The notes under the pieces are model-generated. The model was not told the DNA's origin, did no database searches, and worked only from the letters and a program-made list of their open reading frames with translations. The translations under genes were made by a program, and so were the position numbers. From assembly GCF_018100925.1 (NCBI RefSeq), contig NZ_JAGJEH010000002.1:186001-250000 (forward strand): DNA of 64,000 nucleotides. The letters are read 5' to 3'. The stretch's first letter is position 1. Each line of letters starts with the position of its first letter. The DNA comes from Pseudoalteromonas luteoviolacea (GTDB lineage: Bacteria > Pseudomonadota > Gammaproteobacteria > Enterobacterales > Alteromonadaceae). Of this stretch, positions 18,544 to 27,094 are shown piece by piece.

Positions 18544-20424
18544 ATGAAAACGATAATTCCATTTTTTTGTCTTTGTGTGCCTGTGGCGGTGGTCGCAAAT
18601 GGTGAGCAACTTGAAGTCATAGAGATTTTAGCGCCAAAAGAATCTCTTACTATTGCCACATCCAATCACACCTCGTCGTATTTAGATGAGCGCTTTACTT
18701 TTTCCTTAAATAGAACCATTGCTGATCAGCTGACATCGCTTACAGGGGTGAGTTTAAACGGCCAAGGTGGTCAGTTTCAAAGTTATGCGATTAGAGGCTT
18801 CAGCCGTGGAAGAATACGTACTGAGATTGACGGCATTCCAATCATTACTGATAGACGTGCGGGTAATTCGGCTTCGTTTATTTCCCCTGCGCTATTTAAT
18901 CTAGGACATGTTATTAAAGGCCCAAGTTCGACGTTATATGGCTCCCAAGCACTGGGGGGAGTTATTAGTTTAAGTACAGAAATGTCTGATAAAACACAGC
19001 TCTCTGTGTCTGGAAAAAGCCATAACCAAGGTGTTGATTTGAATTTTAAGCATCAAAGCAATGACTTTACTGCTGCTATTGCCTATCAACACGCGAACAA
19101 CGCCCATGCGGCCAATGGGGATGAGCTACATACACAATTTGAGCGGTTCTCTGGGTTGGTAAGGTACAAATCCAAACATGATGGTTTTACAACAACTTAT
19201 TCCTGGCTGCCTAGTTATGGTAGCAACATAGGCAAAAGCAATGCGAAATATCCTACCAAGCAGATCAGCGACTATCCAGATGAGTTGCATTCTCTAGCAC
19301 AAGTGCAATTGAATGGTGACCAAGATTGGATGGCGAAGTTTTATCACCACTATCAAAATTGGGACAGTAGGACAGCTAGGTTCGAACGTTATGATGGCCT
19401 GAGTCAGTATCAAAGCCACACGGTTGGTGGCCAATGGTTACAGCAAGTAACCATGGGGGAAAATGAAAGTCACTGGGGCATTGATTGGCTTTCTCGAAAA
19501 GGCGTCAAAATTACCAGTGATTACCAGTTGCTCGAAGACACAAAAAGCAGTCATTCAACCAGCATAAATAATGAGTTGAATGCAGAAGAAGATAACTTTG
19601 CATTGTATGGTAAAACACATTGGAACTGGGGTAGGGTTAATTTTGACTTTGGTTTGCGGTATGACTGGTTGACACAGCAAAGTAGACAATCAAATGATAC
19701 AACAGATAGCCGTTTGAATACCTCGTTTGCAGCTATGTTGCCACTCTCTGATACGTTAGAATTAGGGCTGGACATTGGCAGTGGATTTCGTTATCCAACA
19801 TTATCGGAACGGCTATTTTACGGTCAAACACCCAGAGGCCTTATTGTTGGGAACCCATCTCTTAATCCTGAAACCAGTGTTGGTTCGCAGCTTTCACTGA
19901 ACTGGCATGCGTCAGAGCAGCTGAGCCTGTATAGCGCGATTTATCATTACGACTTAGATAATTACATCGATCGTTATGAGACCCAAGCTGGCCATTTGAG
20001 TTATCGTAATTTAAATCAAGCCGAAATTTACGGTGTTGAGGCTGAGTTGCGTTGGTTTGCCAATGACAATATAGAGCATATCTTTGCTTATCAGCAGCAA
20101 AGCGGCGAGGATGAGAGTCAGCAAAGACTAGATGATTTACACCCAAGAAAAATTAGCTGGACCCTATTAGTGAATTTTGGCAATTGGTCGTTGTCTAATT
20201 CCTACCGCCATACTTTTAAAGTGGATAAAGTAGGGGGATCTGAATTGTCGAGAGAAGCTTTTACGGTGTGGGATGTATCTCTTGCGCATCAACTTAACAG
20301 TCAGCAAACTGTTAATATCGGAGTTAATAACCTCACCAACGAGCGTTATTACGGGAGTTTGGATGAAGATGCAGCTTTACAGCCAGAACGCAGTCTTAAA
20401 CTATCAACAAGTATGCAATTCTAA
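18544..20424 (+). CDS. TonB-dependent outer-membrane receptor
   Basis: A 626-residue outer-membrane transporter with signal peptide (cleavage probably after VAVVANG), a TonB-box-like start (QLEVIEILAP), a plug domain with YAIRGFSRGRIRTEIDG and GPSSTLYGSQALGGVISL, and a 22-strand barrel ending in LSTSMQF with the terminal Phe. The ATG at 18544 is preferred to a TTG at 18526. The next gene, eight bases on, is a PepSY membrane protein, a common partner of iron or siderophore receptors. Substrate cannot be read from the sequence; iron chelate or haem is the default guess. Confidence 0.88.
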   Translation: MKTIIPFFCLCVPVAVVANGEQLEVIEILAPKESLTIATSNHTSSYLDERFTFSLNRTIADQLTSLTGVSLNGQGGQFQSYAIRGFSRGRIRTEIDGIPIITDRRAGNSASFISPALFNLGHVIKGPSSTLYGSQALGGVISLSTEMSDKTQLSVSGKSHNQGVDLNFKHQSNDFTAAIAYQHANNAHAANGDELHTQFERFSGLVRYKSKHDGFTTTYSWLPSYGSNIGKSNAKYPTKQISDYPDELHSLAQVQLNGDQDWMAKFYHHYQNWDSRTARFERYDGLSQYQSHTVGGQWLQQVTMGENESHWGIDWLSRKGVKITSDYQLLEDTKSSHSTSINNELNAEEDNFALYGKTHWNWGRVNFDFGLRYDWLTQQSRQSNDTTDSRLNTSFAAMLPLSDTLELGLDIGSGFRYPTLSERLFYGQTPRGLIVGNPSLNPETSVGSQLSLNWHASEQLSLYSAIYHYDLDNYIDRYETQAGHLSYRNLNQAEIYGVEAELRWFANDNIEHIFAYQQQSGEDESQQRLDDLHPRKISWTLLVNFGNWSLSNSYRHTFKVDKVGGSELSREAFTVWDVSLAHQLNSQQTVNIGVNNLTNERYYGSLDEDAALQPERSLKLSTSMQF

Positions 20425-20432
20425 AAGAAACA

Positions 20433-20948
20433 ATGAGCTTTAATAGAAAAAATAGAAGTATTCACAGATGGGCGAGTTTTATTATTTCGCTGCCGTTACT
20501 TGTGATTATTATTACCGGTATTTTGTTGCTGGTAAGAAAAGAGTTTAGTTTTATTCAGCCGCCCTCAGCACAGGGTGTTGGTACTGTACCAGCGCTTAGC
20601 TTTACGCAAATATTAACGGTTGCAAAGTCCGTCGATGCGGCGCAAATTGAGAGTTGGGATGATATTAACCGTTTGGATGTGAGACCAGCTAAAGGGATCA
20701 CTAAAATTCGAAGCAATAATAAAATAGAAATTCAGATCGACAACCAAACTGGCGAAATTTTGCATGTCGCAAAGCGTAACTCAGAATTAATCGAAAGCCT
20801 TCACGATGGTACCTTTTTCGAGAAAAATGCCAATATTTGGTTAATGTTACCGGTATCCTTTGCAACCTTAGTGATTTCTGTAACGGGCTTAGTACTATTC
20901 TTTTTCCCCTACCTGAAAAGACGACGTAATAGACGACATCACACATAA
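20433..20948 (+). CDS. PepSY-associated inner-membrane protein
   Basis: A 171-residue protein with two membrane segments (about residues 13-35 and 135-158) flanking a periplasmic PepSY-like part that includes KIEIQIDNQTGEILHV and ESLHDGTFF. The C-terminus is very basic (KRRRNRRHHT). It starts eight bases after the TonB receptor and is surely in the same operon. Short PepSY proteins of this kind are linked to ferric-siderophore reduction or use in other bacteria; this role is inferred from neighbourhood, not shown. Confidence 0.82.
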   Translation: MSFNRKNRSIHRWASFIISLPLLVIIITGILLLVRKEFSFIQPPSAQGVGTVPALSFTQILTVAKSVDAAQIESWDDINRLDVRPAKGITKIRSNNKIEIQIDNQTGEILHVAKRNSELIESLHDGTFFEKNANIWLMLPVSFATLVISVTGLVLFFFPYLKRRRNRRHHT

Positions 20949-20995
20949 TGTCTGTTGAGGCGATAAAGTCTACTTTTGCACTGAGAGTGCGCCTC

Positions 20996-21017
20996 GCAGC
21001 CAGCAAAAACTGGCTGC
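20996..21017. terminator. hairpin between converging PepSY and PhoX-like genes
   Basis: GCAGCCAG-CAAAAA-CTGGCTGC, a perfect eight-base-pair stem in the short convergent gap. U tails are weak, so efficiency is uncertain. Confidence 0.6.
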
Positions 21018-21025
21018 AATTGTCC

Positions 21026-22405
21026 TTACCCTTCACTGTGATAACTTTTCCAATCCCCTGTAATTACAAGTGTTTTAGTTGGAGAGTAGACATTGACGAA
21101 CAACGTTCTTCCATCTGGAGAAAAGCAGGCTCCTGCCAATTCGGTACTGGTTCGCAATTTAGCAAAAGGATAAACTGCCCCTTGTGGAGAAACACCTCTT
21201 AAGTGGTTACTAGGGTTGGCTGTATACTGGTCCTCACATATCAGTAGGTGTCCTTGTGGTGTCACGGTTAGATTGTCGCCAAAATCGTACAGGGACTTAT
21301 CGCTGCTCTCTAAAAAAAGCTGAATTTGACCGGGCGAGGTTGCCTCCTTATCAGTGCCTTCATATGCTGAGGGTTGATAGCGCATGATTTGGCCTAACTG
21401 TTTTCCACCGCCATTTGTGCAGCAAAAGTATAGTTCATTGTCACCAAAGTGAATTCCTTCTCCACGTGCAAATACTGCTGCACCGAGGTCATATCCACGT
21501 ATTCTTAGATCGTCTTCCGGGCTTTGTGGGTTGTCTAATGTCACCCATTCAGCTTCGTACCAATTTGAAAGCGGCATATTTGGCTGTTGCCAGTTTCGAG
21601 TGTCGAACTTATTTAGGCTCTTAAATACCAGCGCCTGTAATATGCCACCTAGCGCAAGTTTACCTTTTTGGTGAGGAATAAAGCGGTAAAAAAGGCCATC
21701 GCCTCTATCTTCAGTCAAGTAGACTATGCCTGTTCTGGGATCTACTGCTGCGGCCTCATGATTAAAGCGACCCATCTCTACCAGTGGTATTGGGTCACAT
21801 AAACCAGGCTGGTCGACAGGAACTTCAAATATATAACCGTGGTCTTTACCAATTTCACTGTCTGCTAAACGCACTGTTTCTTCGCAGCTTAGCCAAGTGC
21901 CCCAAGGAGTTGTTCCGCCAGCACAGTTACGAATGGTACCGACAAGGCTGTAGTACTGTTGTTCGATTTGTTGTGTATTAAGGTTATAAACTAGAGTCGT
22001 GGTACCGCCTGGCAGCGCGACATCATGGTTTAATGTATCGTAGGCTTTTTTTGTTTTATGTGTGGCAATATCTGACGCTGCATTTTGCAAATGTTTTGGA
22101 CTTAGTTCATGGTTTCTAACCAAAGCAACGCGATTGCTCCCGAGTTCAATACAGCCCATACCGTCCGCGTTGTCAGGCACGCTTAGACCATCGTCCATTT
22201 TATCATTTAACTCAGAAATAACTTGATAACTAAAACCCTTTGGCAGATCTAATAGACCTTTTGGATCAGGGATGAGTGGTCCATATCCCGTGGTTGTTGG
22301 GGTTGGCGTGATAGCTGGTTTTCTTGTGCAACCTAGTATGCTGCTATTAAGGCCTAAAAATGCCAATGCCACGGTGCTTTTTGTGAATTGTCTACGTGTG
22401 ACCAT
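21026..22405 (-). CDS. PhoX-family (DUF839) phosphatase, Tat-exported
   Basis: A 459-residue protein of the PhoX alkaline phosphatase family, which uses Fe3+ and Ca2+ rather than zinc. A Tat-type signal is present (MVTRRQFTKSTVALAFLGL) with a possible lipobox cysteine (SSILGC). Family motifs are MGCIELGSNRVALVRNHE, LPGGTTTLVYN and the diagnostic RNCAGGTTPWGTWLSCEE, which holds the metal-site Cys of PhoX; FNHEAAAVDP and DRGDGLFYRFIP follow. The ATG at 22405 has GGGAG eight bases upstream; the longer upstream frame lacks a ribosome site. It is divergent from zur, with a Zur box in between, which fits a zinc-sparing phosphatase. Confidence 0.85.
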   Translation of the reverse strand: MVTRRQFTKSTVALAFLGLNSSILGCTRKPAITPTPTTTGYGPLIPDPKGLLDLPKGFSYQVISELNDKMDDGLSVPDNADGMGCIELGSNRVALVRNHELSPKHLQNAASDIATHKTKKAYDTLNHDVALPGGTTTLVYNLNTQQIEQQYYSLVGTIRNCAGGTTPWGTWLSCEETVRLADSEIGKDHGYIFEVPVDQPGLCDPIPLVEMGRFNHEAAAVDPRTGIVYLTEDRGDGLFYRFIPHQKGKLALGGILQALVFKSLNKFDTRNWQQPNMPLSNWYEAEWVTLDNPQSPEDDLRIRGYDLGAAVFARGEGIHFGDNELYFCCTNGGGKQLGQIMRYQPSAYEGTDKEATSPGQIQLFLESSDKSLYDFGDNLTVTPQGHLLICEDQYTANPSNHLRGVSPQGAVYPFAKLRTSTELAGACFSPDGRTLFVNVYSPTKTLVITGDWKSYHSEG

Positions 22406-22515
22406 GCTTAATACTCCCAAAGCAATTAACGTAATAATCTTAACGGTGCTTAATGATGCTTTCGTGTCACTTGCTGTGATACACGAAAATAAGTACTTAA
22501 TGTAGGTATTTTGTG

Positions 22516-22538
22516 ATATGTTATACTGTAACATTAAT
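22516..22538. promoter_or_regulatory. Zur operator
   Basis: ATGTTATACTGTAACAT at 22518-22534 is an almost perfect palindrome that closely matches the gammaproteobacterial Zur box as I know it (ATGTTATA-N-TATAACAT). It lies about 30 bases upstream of the zur ATG and about 110 bases upstream of the divergent PhoX gene, so it could repress both. Confidence 0.85.
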
Positions 22539-22565
22539 TGCGGGGTGGCAAGGAAATTAGTCTAT

Positions 22566-23054
22566 ATGAATCAAAAAAATAATAAAAATAATCAATCTGA
22601 TGAGTTTGTGGAAATCTTTAATTACGCGGGAATCAAACCAACAGAGAAAAGAATTGCAATTTTCAAAGGCTTAAAGATGGCGGGTAAGGCTTTATCTCCC
22701 TACGAGTTAGTTCAATATTGTAAGCAGAATTTGGGCTTAACGCTGCCCGCTGTGTCGATCTATCGTATTCTAGACCTACTTGTTGCGGCAGATCTTGTGC
22801 ACAAATTAGATACCGTGAACAAATATATCTGTTGCACACATATCGACTGCCATAAGCCTCACCCACATACCCAATTTTTAATTTGCTCCATGTGCCAAAA
22901 AGTGGAAGAGGTACATATGCCTGCAGATTTAATGGCACAACTGTCTGCGCAAATCCAATCTCATGGTTATCAATTGAATTCACCTCAGTTTGAGTTTCAA
23001 GGTATTTGCACTGCTTGTCAGGCGCTGGAGGAAGGGCAAATGGCCAACGCATAG
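22566..23054 (+). CDS. zur: Fur-family zinc uptake regulator
   Basis: A 162-residue Fur-family repressor read as Zur. A winged-helix N-terminus (TLPAVSIYRILDLLVAADLV, about residues 60-80) is followed by a His/Cys-rich metal region: CCTHIDCHKPHPHTQF, then CSMC and CTAC, the two CxxC pairs of the structural zinc site. The ATG at 22566 is used because the longer frame (22518) would begin inside the Zur box. The gene is followed by a second-type dihydroorotase, a known Zur-regulon arrangement, and is probably autoregulated. Confidence 0.9.
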   Translation: MNQKNNKNNQSDEFVEIFNYAGIKPTEKRIAIFKGLKMAGKALSPYELVQYCKQNLGLTLPAVSIYRILDLLVAADLVHKLDTVNKYICCTHIDCHKPHPHTQFLICSMCQKVEEVHMPADLMAQLSAQIQSHGYQLNSPQFEFQGICTACQALEEGQMANA

Positions 23055-23123
23055 TGAGTAATTGGCTTGCTGGTTGTATGGTCAAAATAGATTTTTTAAC
23101 GCGTGTTTAAAGGTGAAGTAGAA

Positions 23124-24455
23124 ATGGCGAATATTCTATTAAAAAATGCTCAGCTAATAAATGAAGGCAAAGTTGAGCACTGTGACGTAAGAATTGTCGG
23201 ACAACGGATTGACAAAATTGCAGCTGATATTACACCTACAGGAATAGAGCAAGTTATTGACTTGAGAGGTGACTTCCTAATTCCCGGCATGATTGACGAT
23301 CAGGTGCATTTCAGAGAACCTGGCTTAGATTGGAAAGGGACGATAGGGACAGAATCACGCGCCGCGGTAGCTGGAGGTATAACCAGCTTCATGGAGATGC
23401 CCAATGTGAGCCCTGCGACGACAGATAAGCTGGCAGTGATCCAAAAGCACCATATTGCTGCTGAAACATCTGTAGCAAACTACTCCTTTTACCTTGGCGC
23501 TACACCTGACAATCTAGATGAGATCAAGGCGTGCGATCCAAGTTTTGTATGTGGGGTGAAAGTATTTATGGGTGCATCAACGGGAGACTTGCTCGTTGAA
23601 CATCCCAGCGCACTTGAAGCCATTTTTAGAGAATGTCCGGTGTTAATTGCGACCCACTGTGAAAAAGGTGATGTGATCAGTGACAACCTAGCTAGATTAG
23701 AAGGGAAGGATCTAACAATACAAGATCATCCGGTTATTCGTGATGTCAACGCCTGTTATCAGTCTTCTTCCTATGCTGTGAGCCTTGCGAAAAAATATGG
23801 CACACAGCTTCATGTACTGCATTTAACCACAGCCAAAGAGCTGGATTTATTTGAGCCAGGGCCTATCGACAACAAGCAAATTACTGCGGAAGCTTGTGTA
23901 CACCACCTGTGGTTCAACCAAGGCGATTATGAACGTTTAGGAAATTTAATAAAATGTAATCCAGCAATCAAAGCTGAATCGGATCGACTTGCTTTGATCA
24001 ATGCGATAAATGATGGTCGTTTGGATATCATTGCGACCGATCACGCGCCACACACATGGGAAGAAAAGCAGCAAGCTTTTGCACAAGCGCCGGCTGGGTT
24101 ACCTTTGGTTCAGCACGCTTTATTGACCTTGTTTGACCAAGTTAAGCGCGGCACCATGAGTTTGGCACAAGTGGTCGAAAAGACGGCTCACAACCCAGCC
24201 AAGCGTTATAAAGTTCAGCAGCGTGGTTTCGTTCGAGAGGGATATTTTGCTGACTTGGCAGTTGTGAGTGCAAAACCAGGTGAAGCTGTGCGCCACGATA
24301 ATACCTTGTATCATTGTCAGTGGTCACCATTTGTTGGTCATCAGTTCTCTCATCAGATCCGCTATACCTTTGTAAATGGCCAATGTGTATATCAAGATGG
24401 TGCTGTAGTTGACGTGCCAAACAACGCCATGCCACTTGTGTTTGAGCTAGATTAA
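23124..24455 (+). CDS. dihydroorotase, probable zinc-starvation paralogue
   Basis: Amidohydrolase of 443 residues that should interconvert carbamoyl aspartate and dihydroorotate in pyrimidine synthesis. Motifs: MIDDQVHFREPGL, the carboxylated-lysine region GVKVFMGASTGD, ATHCEKGD, LHVLHLTTAKEL and IIATDHAPH. The first metal motif reads QVH rather than the usual HxH. AGGTGA precedes the ATG at 23124. Cotranscription with zur behind a Zur box matches the PyrQ/PyrC2 paralogues that replace the zinc-dependent enzyme under zinc limitation; that role is inferred from context. A housekeeping PyrC would be expected elsewhere. Confidence 0.87.
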   Translation: MANILLKNAQLINEGKVEHCDVRIVGQRIDKIAADITPTGIEQVIDLRGDFLIPGMIDDQVHFREPGLDWKGTIGTESRAAVAGGITSFMEMPNVSPATTDKLAVIQKHHIAAETSVANYSFYLGATPDNLDEIKACDPSFVCGVKVFMGASTGDLLVEHPSALEAIFRECPVLIATHCEKGDVISDNLARLEGKDLTIQDHPVIRDVNACYQSSSYAVSLAKKYGTQLHVLHLTTAKELDLFEPGPIDNKQITAEACVHHLWFNQGDYERLGNLIKCNPAIKAESDRLALINAINDGRLDIIATDHAPHTWEEKQQAFAQAPAGLPLVQHALLTLFDQVKRGTMSLAQVVEKTAHNPAKRYKVQQRGFVREGYFADLAVVSAKPGEAVRHDNTLYHCQWSPFVGHQFSHQIRYTFVNGQCVYQDGAVVDVPNNAMPLVFELD

Positions 24456-24469
24456 TTTTTAGTTTTTAT

Positions 24470-24494
24470 AGAGTGGTGGAAGTTCTATCACTCT
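24470..24494 (+). terminator. possible terminator after the dihydroorotase
   Basis: AGAGTGGT (24470-24477) pairs with ATCACTCT (24487-24494) including one G-U pair; a CCTTTG tail follows. Moderate at best. Confidence 0.45.
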
Positions 24495-24894
24495 CCTTTG
24501 TCATCAGACAGAATACACTGCCGTTTGTTGATGGCACCTCTGCGTATACCACTTACCGTTTTTCTCTATGCTTTTTTGGCGGATTTAAATCCACATGAGT
24601 GGGTCTAGTGCGCCGATGCACTTATTGTGTGTACTTATCAACGCCCAATGTCGCCTATTTAAATTTCGTTTTTATAGTTCGAGTATCACTTAAATAGCAC
24701 TTTAATATTCTTTTTTTTGGAATGATGTGTGCTTTTTTTTGCGAAGCAGACTCTCTGCACTTGGCTTAATCTTATCTCCATCGAATTTGAGTGGGTGTTA
24801 ATCACACACCTATGGCGAGGGAATAAAAATCGTGTTTGATTGGTTAAAAAATATTTTCGTCAGCCGCGAGGCTGACTCAATAGGAGAAAGAAAA
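24495..24894. other. intergenic region upstream of wrbA with a 5' leader hairpin
   Basis: About 400 bases without a convincing gene. Near its end GTCAGCC-GCGA-GGCTGAC (24859-24876) forms a perfect seven-base-pair stem capped by a GNRA-type tetraloop, just upstream of the wrbA ribosome site. An in-frame GTG at 24832 would extend wrbA through this hairpin, but the strong AGGAG before 24895 argues against it. Confidence 0.45.
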
Positions 24895-25491
24895 ATGACG
24901 AAGGTTTTAGTACTTTATTATTCAAGCTATGGCCATGTAGAAACGATGGCAAATGCTGTTGCACAAGGGGCTCAGTCGGTTGATGGGGTTGAAGTCTCGA
25001 TTAAGAGAGTGCCTGAGTTAATGTCTGATGAGGTGGCAAAAAACGCGGGTGTTAAGTTGGACCAAGATGCTGAACTGGCAACGCCTGCTGAACTTGAGCA
25101 GTATGATGCCATTATTTTTGGGACACCGACGCGATTTGGCAATATGGCGTCGCAAATGCGTAACTTTTTAGATCAAACCGGCGGACTTTGGGCTGGTGGC
25201 AAGCTCATTGGTAAAGTAGGCAGTGTATTTACATCGACAGGCACTGGCGGAGGCAATGAAACCACGATTCAATCATTTCATACTACGTTATTTCACCACG
25301 GTATGGTGGTAGTTGGTCTGCCGTATGCGGCACCAGAGTTAACGGATATTTCAGAAGTTAAAGGTGGATCGCCATTAGGTGCGGCCTGCATTGCGGGTGC
25401 TGATGGCAGTCGAGCACCTTCAGAAAAAGAAATAGCTTTAGCGCAATTTCAGGGTAAACACGTCGCCAGTATTGCTACTCAATTGAGTTAG
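24895..25491 (+). CDS. wrbA: NAD(P)H:quinone oxidoreductase WrbA
   Basis: FMN-binding flavodoxin-like enzyme that reduces quinones by two electrons and protects against oxidative stress; 198 residues, the usual length. The FMN loop [15 protein letters not shown] follows the first strand, then [19 protein letters not shown] and [12 protein letters not shown], with a C-terminal [22 protein letters not shown] precedes the ATG at 24895. It appears monocistronic with its own terminator. Confidence 0.94.
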   Translation: MTKVLVLYYSSYGHVETMANAVAQGAQSVDGVEVSIKRVPELMSDEVAKNAGVKLDQDAELATPAELEQYDAIIFGTPTRFGNMASQMRNFLDQTGGLWAGGKLIGKVGSVFTSTGTGGGNETTIQSFHTTLFHHGMVVVGLPYAAPELTDISEVKGGSPLGAACIAGADGSRAPSEKEIALAQFQGKHVASIATQLS

Positions 25492-25513
25492 GGTGTCGAA
25501 CGCTCGGGTAGGT

Positions 25514-25538
25514 AAAGGCGTGAAAATAGCGCCTTTTT
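25514..25538 (+). terminator. intrinsic terminator after wrbA
   Basis: AAAGGCG-TGAAAATAG-CGCCTTTTT hairpin with a U run. Confidence 0.8.
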
Positions 25539-25598
25539 AGTATTCATTGACTCAGCAAGGTTTGGGTCATAGTGCTCGTAATTGTGTTTTCTTGTAAT

Positions 25599-26012
25599 CT
25601 ATTTAAACAGCGCTTTAAATTGATCCCAAATACCTAATGACTCATTTGGAAAAAGGTCAATACCGAGCCACGACTTAAATAAATAAAGGACCGCCATTAC
25701 AAGCCCCAGTGCAATTAACCCAATGAGGGTCAAAGCAGTCAAAAATACCATTGCTGCAGTGAATCGTTCAGTGGAGCTCAAGCTGCGTTTGTTGACCCCT
25801 CCGAGCAAAACAAAATAGAAGCTCCAAGGCAAAAATGGCAGTGCGAGTGTAGGTCTAATATCAATTTTATGATTATTCCAACCACGGGTATTGATGACTT
25901 TATCCAGTGCTTTTCGCTGTTTATACGTAAAGCTCGCGGCGACTTCAGGGTCCATTTTACTCAGCAGCTGCTTGACATGAGTATGCCGCTGTTTGGATGT
26001 GTGTACTGTCAT
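25599..26012 (-). CDS. small membrane protein of unknown function
   Basis: A 137-residue protein starting at an ATG right after GGAGGCGCG. The first 50 residues are basic and helical (KQLLSKMDPEVAASF, KQRKALDKVI), followed by two hydrophobic segments: about 57-72 (LALPFLPWSFYFVLLGG, possibly re-entrant) and about 88-115 (VFLTALTLIGLIALGLVMAV). I do not recognise the family. It stands alone between wrbA and a PhyH-type gene. Confidence 0.7.
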   Translation of the reverse strand: MTVHTSKQRHTHVKQLLSKMDPEVAASFTYKQRKALDKVINTRGWNNHKIDIRPTLALPFLPWSFYFVLLGGVNKRSLSSTERFTAAMVFLTALTLIGLIALGLVMAVLYLFKSWLGIDLFPNESLGIWDQFKALFK

Positions 26013-26227
26013 CGCGCCTCCATAGCTATAAAATCAGGTGAAATGCGGTGTCTGTTAATTACAATCAAATGGATTTGGTACATCCAGTCACCAAATATCA
26101 ATAGTAGTCGTTAATCCCTCACAAAGCCTTATTTTAACTTTTCTTTGAGGTTGTAGGCTTTTAATATATAAAGCGTGATGGTTTTGATGTTGTGGCTGCT
26201 TCTTTAATTTTAAGCAGTTGTAAAAAG

Positions 26228-27094
26228 TTAAAACCCCAGTGCCTTATCAACTTTGTTTTTAAACTTACGCAACATGATTGAAGCTTTAGATGGGATCTCT
26301 GTTTTTGCCGAATAATCAAGTGGCTTTAGCTGAGGAAGATCTCCTTTGCGAGTAAAGGGAATTGTTTTGATTGAGAGGTTGTTATTAAAATGACTACCAA
26401 AAAGGTATGACAAAGCTGGGCTCATACCATTTAAGATAGTTCGTGCGCGTTTAAACTCATCAAGCTGTACTCTCGAATTCGCCCAACCATTGGTTTGCAG
26501 GGACAATTTTAATATACGTTGTTTTATTGATAAGTTGTGTTCATTTAGACGGTGGTATAAATCTCGGTTCCATAAGAAGCAGGTACCTTTGTGGCCAGTT
26601 AAGTTACAGCAATTTAGGTTGCTTTCGAGTGGCCCTGTCTCATACCCTGGAATGATTTCAAAAGCGCCATCACTAGTGTGCTTCACATCAGTCAAATAAA
26701 TGTATATCGAGAATGGCCTACAACCATAAACCGACTTGATATTTGGATCGCGATGATCCCTATGCCAACCATCGAAGTCACTGTAATAAGTGTTGCTGGT
26801 AATATGATTCCAATCTATTTCCATACAATGACATTGAAACAGCACGGGGCAAGGGTCCAGTACTGTGATGGCACTAAGCAATTTTGTAGATATTACTTCA
26901 TTGAGAATACCAAGATCCAATAGCTCATTTGATTGCACGTAGCTAGGTTCTTCTGATTTACGGCTTTGAAAAATGGGGTCTAAAAGGTGATTCCAGCGGT
27001 CAATTGTTTTTTGTGAATACATAGTTTGAAACGTTAATAGTCCGTGTTTCAAATATATTGTCTGTAACGACAGCTCTCTTTTATCTAGTTTCAT
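26228..27094 (-). CDS. phytanoyl-CoA dioxygenase (PhyH)-like oxygenase
   Basis: A 288-residue protein resembling Fe(II)/2-oxoglutarate oxygenases of the PhyH family. The metal triad is visible: HRD at residues 111-113 within GWHRDHRDPN, and a distal His181 in NRDLYHRLNEHN. Between them YIYLTDVKHTSDGAFEIIPGYE is the typical PhyH core (strand, polar turn, IPG). A helical C-terminal extension (about 230-288) is basic at the end. Such enzymes hydroxylate small molecules or natural products. No biosynthetic neighbours help to guess the substrate. Confidence 0.75.
   Translation of the reverse strand: MKLDKRELSLQTIYLKHGLLTFQTMYSQKTIDRWNHLLDPIFQSRKSEEPSYVQSNELLDLGILNEVISTKLLSAITVLDPCPVLFQCHCMEIDWNHITSNTYYSDFDGWHRDHRDPNIKSVYGCRPFSIYIYLTDVKHTSDGAFEIIPGYETGPLESNLNCCNLTGHKGTCFLWNRDLYHRLNEHNLSIKQRILKLSLQTNGWANSRVQLDEFKRARTILNGMSPALSYLFGSHFNNNLSIKTIPFTRKGDLPQLKPLDYSAKTEIPSKASIMLRKFKNKVDKALGF

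Noticed and set aside
20948..21202. 84-codon frame just after the PepSY gene
   Set aside because: It runs antisense into the PhoX-like gene and crosses the convergent hairpin; a shadow frame.
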